From Chloroflexota bacterium (lineage in GTDB: Bacteria; Chloroflexota; UBA6077; FW602-bin22; JACPQP01): a stretch of DNA of 16,328 bases. The notes under the pieces are model-generated. The model was given only the letters and a program-made list of their open reading frames with translations. It did no database searches and was not told the DNA's origin. Location of the stretch: positions 1 to 16,328 of the forward strand of contig JACPQP010000043.1 of NCBI GenBank assembly GCA_016190465.1, in the 5' to 3' direction. Within the stretch, counting starts at the first letter, position 1, and the number at the start of each line of letters is the position of its first letter. Made by a program: the position numbers and the translations under genes. Of this stretch, positions 12,835 through 16,328 are shown one piece after another.

Positions 12835-15738
12835 ATGGCGACGACGCTGCGCGAGTGGGTTCTGGTCAGACTGGAGGCCGCACGGGAGAGCGCGCGGGTC
12901 GTGGTGCGCGATCCGCTGCGGCTGCTGTCCGAGGCCGACGCCCACCGCTTCGCCCAGCAGCACGGCCTCACGGCCATCGTCGCCGCGACGAACCTGGTCT
13001 TCCGCGAGCTGTACGAGCAGGCGATCGAGGACTCCGAGACCTGCCGCCTGCTCGTCCTGGACCAGGCGTCGGCCAGGAGGCGGACCAGTCCGCGGGGGAC
13101 GACGGCGCCGCCGCCCTTCTACCCCGACGTGCTCGCCGAGACGCCGCCCGAGGCGCGGATCGAGCTGAGCCTCCAGCGGTACCTCAAGGAGGCGACGGGC
13201 GATCCGCACTGGCCACTGGAGACGGACGATCCCCACTACGCGCGGCTGATCGTGCGCCATCTGGCGGGGGTCCTGCGCGCTCACCAGAACCTTCGCACGG
13301 CGCATCCAGGCAGGTTCACCGACCAGGACTTCAGGGCCATCGTCGCCGCCGCCGCCCTGGGCATCGCCGAGAGCGCCTTCAAGCGGCTTGACGCCGAGGA
13401 CTACTGGAAGATCGGGCTGCTCGGCCACGAGGCGCTGGCCGAGCTGGACCTCCTCCTCCCCGAGGTGACCGGGCCCATCCGCGAGCAGCTCCGCCAGGCT
13501 CCGGCCCCCTTCTGCTGGTTCGGAGACCACGACGCCGACACGGTCATCCGCGCCTTTTACCTGTCGGCCATCCTGGCTCAGCACCTGGACAACTGGGCCC
13601 TGCTGCTGGCTAACGTCGATCCCTCACTCGCCCCGCTTTCCGGCATAGGGGCCGAGCTGCTTCGCAACTCGGCGCCGAAGCTGGTAGGTCTGGACCCGGC
13701 GCAGGCGAACCGCGACCTTGAGGCCGTCGAGCAGAGCCTCGACCGCGACGCGCTCCAGTTCCTCCTCCTGGACCAGATGAAGCTGACCGAGCCCGCCAGG
13801 TTCGCCCGCGCGATCGTAAGTGAGCGCTACTCGACCCTGGTACGCTCACTGGCTCTCCTGTTAGCGCTCGACGACCTCCTCTCGGCTCAACCCGCCCAGG
13901 ACGAGCACGCACGGGTTGCCGCAGCGCTCTTCCCGGAGGCCTCCGGCGGCGAGCCGTGCTTCGCCGACACCCGGTCCGCGGCTGCCTGGTCGGACCTCAA
14001 AGAGGCGTATCGGCTCGCCCGCGACGTCCAGGTGCTGCGGGTCGAGCTGGCCGCGGCCACGAAGCAGCTCAAGGTCCTCAAGACCGACCAGCTCACCTAC
14101 GAGCTCTTCCGCAAGTTCTGGAACGAGAAGAGGGTCAATCGCCTCGAGTATTACCTCTCGGCGCTCGAGCGACTGGTCGACAACCGGAACCTCCTACCGC
14201 GGGACAAAGACGCCCTGCCCTCGACGTTCGAGAACGCTCTCGATCGCATCCGCCAGAGAGTTCGCGCGACGTCACAGGAGGTCGACCGCCAGATCGACGA
14301 GCTGAACCTCCGCTTCCAGGAGATGATCGCGGCACAGTACCCCGGCTGGGTTGCGAAGGACGGACCCGTCCGGCTCACCAGCCAGTTCCTACGCCGCTGC
14401 CTCAAACCCAACTGGGATCCTCAGAGCGAGAGGGCCGTGCTCCTCGTCTTCGACGGCATGCGCTACGACATCTGGGACGAGCTGCTCAAACCGATGCTCG
14501 TGGACCGAATGGAGCTGATTGCCGACCTGCCGGCGTCGTCGCTGCTGCCTTCCGAGACCCACATCACCCGAAAGGCCATCTGCGCCGGCGCCTACGCCGA
14601 CGAGTTCGATAGTCGGGCGGGCGAGGACAAGCTGCTTAAGGCTGCGCTCGCGCGGGAACTGGGCTTCACCGCGGAGGTCGAGGTGCTCACCCCCGAGGGG
14701 GCCGGCACCGGCGAGACCGTCCGGTACCGGGCGGGCAAGCTCGACGTGTACATCTTCGAGCTGTGCGACAAGGAGCTCCACAAGATCACGGTCAAGACTC
14801 GGCCCGACGGACGCGACGTGCCGAGCCGCCCGCTCGCTTTCATCTACGAGCAGCACCTGAAGAACATCATCGACACCGAGGTGATGGCGATCGTCCGCGG
14901 ACTCCCGGCGGGGACCAAGGTCTTCGTGACTGCGGACCACGGCTTCGGCCGGGTCGGCCGCGAGCCCCTCTGGTTCAACAAGCAGGACCTGAACGAGCTG
15001 CAGGACTGCTCGTACCTGAACTGCCTGCTGCGTGTCCCCATCGGCCAGGCTGACGTTCCGGGGAAGGTGCGTGCGAACGTCGTCGCGTTCACGCCGGAGC
15101 AGATCCGAATGCCCAAAGAGGAGACCCGGACGCTGAAGGCCGGCGCCACGCTCCACAAGGAGTACGGCGCCGTCGTCTTCCCGCGGGTCGGCTACTCCTT
15201 CAGCCGGCAGGACTCGCACTACAACCCGGACGCCTACTCGCACGGTGGGATCTCGATCCAGGAGCTCGTGATCCCCATGGCCGTGCTCCGGGTCAAGCCT
15301 CGCGAGGAGGGGCTGCTCGCGCTGGGCGCGCTCGCCGGGCCGAGCGAGACGGTCGAGGGCGAGGAGATCGAGTTCCGGATGGTCGTCAAGCGAGCCGGGG
15401 TTGACGGCCCCGACGAGGTCCGGGTCGAGGTCGACGCGACCTACGGACGTGAGCCAGGCACTGTGACCCTGCCCCACCAGGTGCTGTACGTGCCCGCCGA
15501 GGGGCTAGAGGTGGTCTACCGCTTCCGTCCCGACCCGCATGACGCGACCGACGAAGAGCGGCGTGCCGGCTCGATGGCCCGGGTGCTCGCCGTCGCCGTG
15601 AGCTACCGGGACGGCCGGCGCACGGTCCGGAAGTCCCAGACCCACCGCTTCGCCGTGCAGCTCAACTCCGAACGAATCCTCCGGCGCGTGGGCAACCTCG
15701 GGAACATCCTCGGGCTTGTGCCGCGCTCGATCCGGTAG
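12835..15738 (+). CDS. pglZ: PglZ-family BREX phosphatase-superfamily protein
   Basis: A 967-residue protein with a PglZ domain of the alkaline-phosphatase superfamily, the hallmark of BREX and Pgl phage-defence systems. The N-terminal 500 residues are mainly helical and family-specific, with a likely coiled-coil stretch before the domain (about 465-510). The PglZ domain begins at VLLVFDGMRYDIW (metal-site Asp about 540) and includes SSLLPSETHITRKAI, where Ser/Thr would supply the nucleophile position. It ends with VFVTADHGFG (Asp701, His702) and a later SHGGIS motif (His about 803). A beta-rich tail follows. The start at 12835 has GGGGAGGAG a few bases upstream and lies 12 bases after the brxC-like stop, so the two are co-translated. 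GGGGAAA repeats begin right after the TAG stop. Confidence 0.9.
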   Translation: MATTLREWVLVRLEAARESARVVVRDPLRLLSEADAHRFAQQHGLTAIVAATNLVFRELYEQAIEDSETCRLLVLDQASARRRTSPRGTTAPPPFYPDVLAETPPEARIELSLQRYLKEATGDPHWPLETDDPHYARLIVRHLAGVLRAHQNLRTAHPGRFTDQDFRAIVAAAALGIAESAFKRLDAEDYWKIGLLGHEALAELDLLLPEVTGPIREQLRQAPAPFCWFGDHDADTVIRAFYLSAILAQHLDNWALLLANVDPSLAPLSGIGAELLRNSAPKLVGLDPAQANRDLEAVEQSLDRDALQFLLLDQMKLTEPARFARAIVSERYSTLVRSLALLLALDDLLSAQPAQDEHARVAAALFPEASGGEPCFADTRSAAAWSDLKEAYRLARDVQVLRVELAAATKQLKVLKTDQLTYELFRKFWNEKRVNRLEYYLSALERLVDNRNLLPRDKDALPSTFENALDRIRQRVRATSQEVDRQIDELNLRFQEMIAAQYPGWVAKDGPVRLTSQFLRRCLKPNWDPQSERAVLLVFDGMRYDIWDELLKPMLVDRMELIADLPASSLLPSETHITRKAICAGAYADEFDSRAGEDKLLKAALARELGFTAEVEVLTPEGAGTGETVRYRAGKLDVYIFELCDKELHKITVKTRPDGRDVPSRPLAFIYEQHLKNIIDTEVMAIVRGLPAGTKVFVTADHGFGRVGREPLWFNKQDLNELQDCSYLNCLLRVPIGQADVPGKVRANVVAFTPEQIRMPKEETRTLKAGATLHKEYGAVVFPRVGYSFSRQDSHYNPDAYSHGGISIQELVIPMAVLRVKPREEGLLALGALAGPSETVEGEEIEFRMVVKRAGVDGPDEVRVEVDATYGREPGTVTLPHQVLYVPAEGLEVVYRFRPDPHDATDEERRAGSMARVLAVAVSYRDGRRTVRKSQTHRFAVQLNSERILRRVGNLGNILGLVPRSIR

Positions 15739-15869
15739 GGGAAGAACGATGGGGGAAAAGGGGAAACGGGCACGATGAGGGGAAAAAGGGGAAACGGGGA
15801 AGAGGGGAACGGGTGCGATGAGGGGAAAGGGCGAAACGGGCACGATGAGGGGGAAGGGGGAAACGGGGA
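15739..15869. repeat. Polypurine GGGGAAA repeat block between pglZ and the S23 gene
   Basis: About 130 bases in which the plus strand is almost all G and A. Four irregular units each begin CGATG(A)GGGG (cgat at 15747, 15773, 15816 and 15843) and continue GGGGAAAA/GGGGAAAC-GGG. More than a dozen runs of three or more G are separated by 2-8 bases, so G-quadruplex or triplex structures are possible. The block directly abuts the stop of pglZ and runs into the ribosome-binding area of the S23 gene. Confidence 0.9.
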
Positions 15870-16271
15870 ATGGGTGAAGGTGGAAAGGAGGGGGTGGAGA
15901 GGCGGAAGATTCAGACGTTCGAGGATCTGATCGTGTGGCAGCGGGGGATCGAACTGGTCAAGCAGGTGTACGTGCTCACGGACGATGGGAAGATCAGTCG
16001 GGACTTCGGGCTGCGGGATCAGTTGCGGCGGGCCGCGGTCTCCGTCCCCACGAACATCGCGGAGGGGTTCGAGCGCGCGTCCCGTGGCGAGTACATCCAG
16101 TTTCTGAACGTGGCCAAAGGCTCGGCAGGTGAGGTGCGCAGCTTGCTGCGCGTCGCCCTGGAGGTCGGCTACCTCGATCCACCGAAGCACGACCAGTTGC
16201 GTGCGGCGGCGCTGGAGCTGAGCCGCTATCTCTCCAACCACATTCGCTCGCTCAAGCAGGTGACCAGATGA
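15870..16271 (+). CDS. Four-helix-bundle protein of the S23/Avd family
   Basis: The 133-residue product matches the family known from intervening sequences in 23S rRNA genes and from the Avd accessory protein of diversity-generating retroelements. Typical segments are visible: TFEDLIVWQRGIELVKQVY (about 17-35), LRDQLRRAAVSVPTNIAEGFERAS (about 48-71), then a FLNVAKGSAGEVRSLL helix and LGYL-type VGYLDPP. The family binds nucleic acid in studied cases but has no general assigned function. The ATG at 15870 lies in the purine repeat; GTG at 15894 is an alternative, just after AAAGGAGGGG, and the conserved part begins only at about residue 13. No reverse transcriptase or template repeat is seen, so this is not shown to be a retroelement. 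It is unlikely to be part of the BREX core; similar G/A repeats flank it on both sides. Confidence 0.85.
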   Translation: MGEGGKEGVERRKIQTFEDLIVWQRGIELVKQVYVLTDDGKISRDFGLRDQLRRAAVSVPTNIAEGFERASRGEYIQFLNVAKGSAGEVRSLLRVALEVGYLDPPKHDQLRAAALELSRYLSNHIRSLKQVTR

Positions 16272-16295
16272 GTGAAGTGAACCACAAACCGGAGG

Positions 16296-16328
16296 GCAAG
16301 AGGGGAAAAGGGGAAGGGGCGAAACCGG
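16296..16328. repeat. Second copy of the 33-base purine-rich repeat, cut by the window edge
   Basis: Identical to 8892-8924, and lies 24 bases after the stop of the S23 gene. With 15739-15869 it brackets that gene with related G/A repeats. Only the left boundary is visible: the base before it differs between the two copies (C at 8891, G at 16295). The right boundary is outside the window. Confidence 0.95.

Noticed and set aside
8344..13584. Long minus-strand open frames (759 and 943 residues) opposite the brxC-like and pglZ genes
   Set aside because: They are mirror frames of strongly coding plus-strand genes in GC-rich DNA; their sequences are low in quality, without domains, and rich in Leu/Gly/Asp/Arg.
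14389..15477. Minus-strand 362-residue open frame opposite pglZ
   Set aside because: It is the antisense shadow of the PglZ domain and has no independent motif.
15739..15869. CRISPR array
   Set aside because: Unit spacing is irregular, there are no unique spacers, and the sequence is simple G/A-rich repeat DNA without Cas genes.
15870..16328. Diversity-generating retroelement based on the Avd-like gene
   Set aside because: No reverse transcriptase, template repeat or variable repeat is visible; the four-helix family alone is not sufficient.

Overview
The window is G+C-rich DNA with GTG, TTG and ATG starts and short gene overlaps. It comes from a bacterium that I cannot place firmly. A sortase-type LPRAGG tail, a TauE/SafE permease, an O-antigen ligase-type membrane protein and REP-like GC-rich palindromes would suit a Chloroflexota-like (Thermomicrobia-like) or other high-GC environmental bacterium. 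This placement is inference only; no rRNA or marker gene is present.

Layout. Left part (1-6229), ordinary accessory and housekeeping genes: (i) on the minus strand, a ClpA/B-type AAA+ protein (3168-1651) overlaps by GTGA the start of an O-antigen ligase/polymerase-like membrane protein, which runs off the left edge; (ii) on the plus strand, a secreted helical protein with a signal peptide and an LPRAGG wall-sorting-like tail (3486-4139), followed by a large nested palindrome (4172-4260); (iii) a well-formed promoter (TTGACT-18-TATACT) leads into a 51-residue membrane protein and a TauE/SafE permease; (iv) a convergent YfcE-type metallophosphoesterase on the minus strand (6229-5744).

Right part (6542-15738), a four-gene defence operon of BREX/Pgl type. 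First is a fusion of a RadC-type helix-hairpin-helix domain to a BrxA-like domain. It overlaps by GTGA a small BrxF-like protein with no P-loop. Then come a 1468-residue BrxC/PglY-like ATPase with intact Walker A and B, and a 967-residue PglZ phosphatase-superfamily protein. No PglX methyltransferase, helicase or BrxL lies in the window; they could lie beyond the right edge. The gene set and order do not match any canonical BREX type I can name, so this is the best candidate for an under-described system here. A four-helix-bundle S23/Avd-family gene follows, with GGGGAAA-type purine repeats on both sides.

The most unusual sequence signal is a 33-base purine-rich string at 8892-8924, inside the brxC-like reading frame and just downstream of the Walker A domain. 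It is identical to the string that ends the window after the S23 gene (16296-16328) and resembles the G/A repeats between pglZ and the S23 gene. A dispersed repeat family appears to have entered the defence operon, including its coding sequence. A second unusual feature is four tandem copies of an 8-base unit inside the O-antigen ligase-like gene. Both alternative frames stop within about 110 bases downstream, as expected for an on/off slippage switch. That gene also carries a perfect 26-base palindrome and a 13-base inverted repeat close by.
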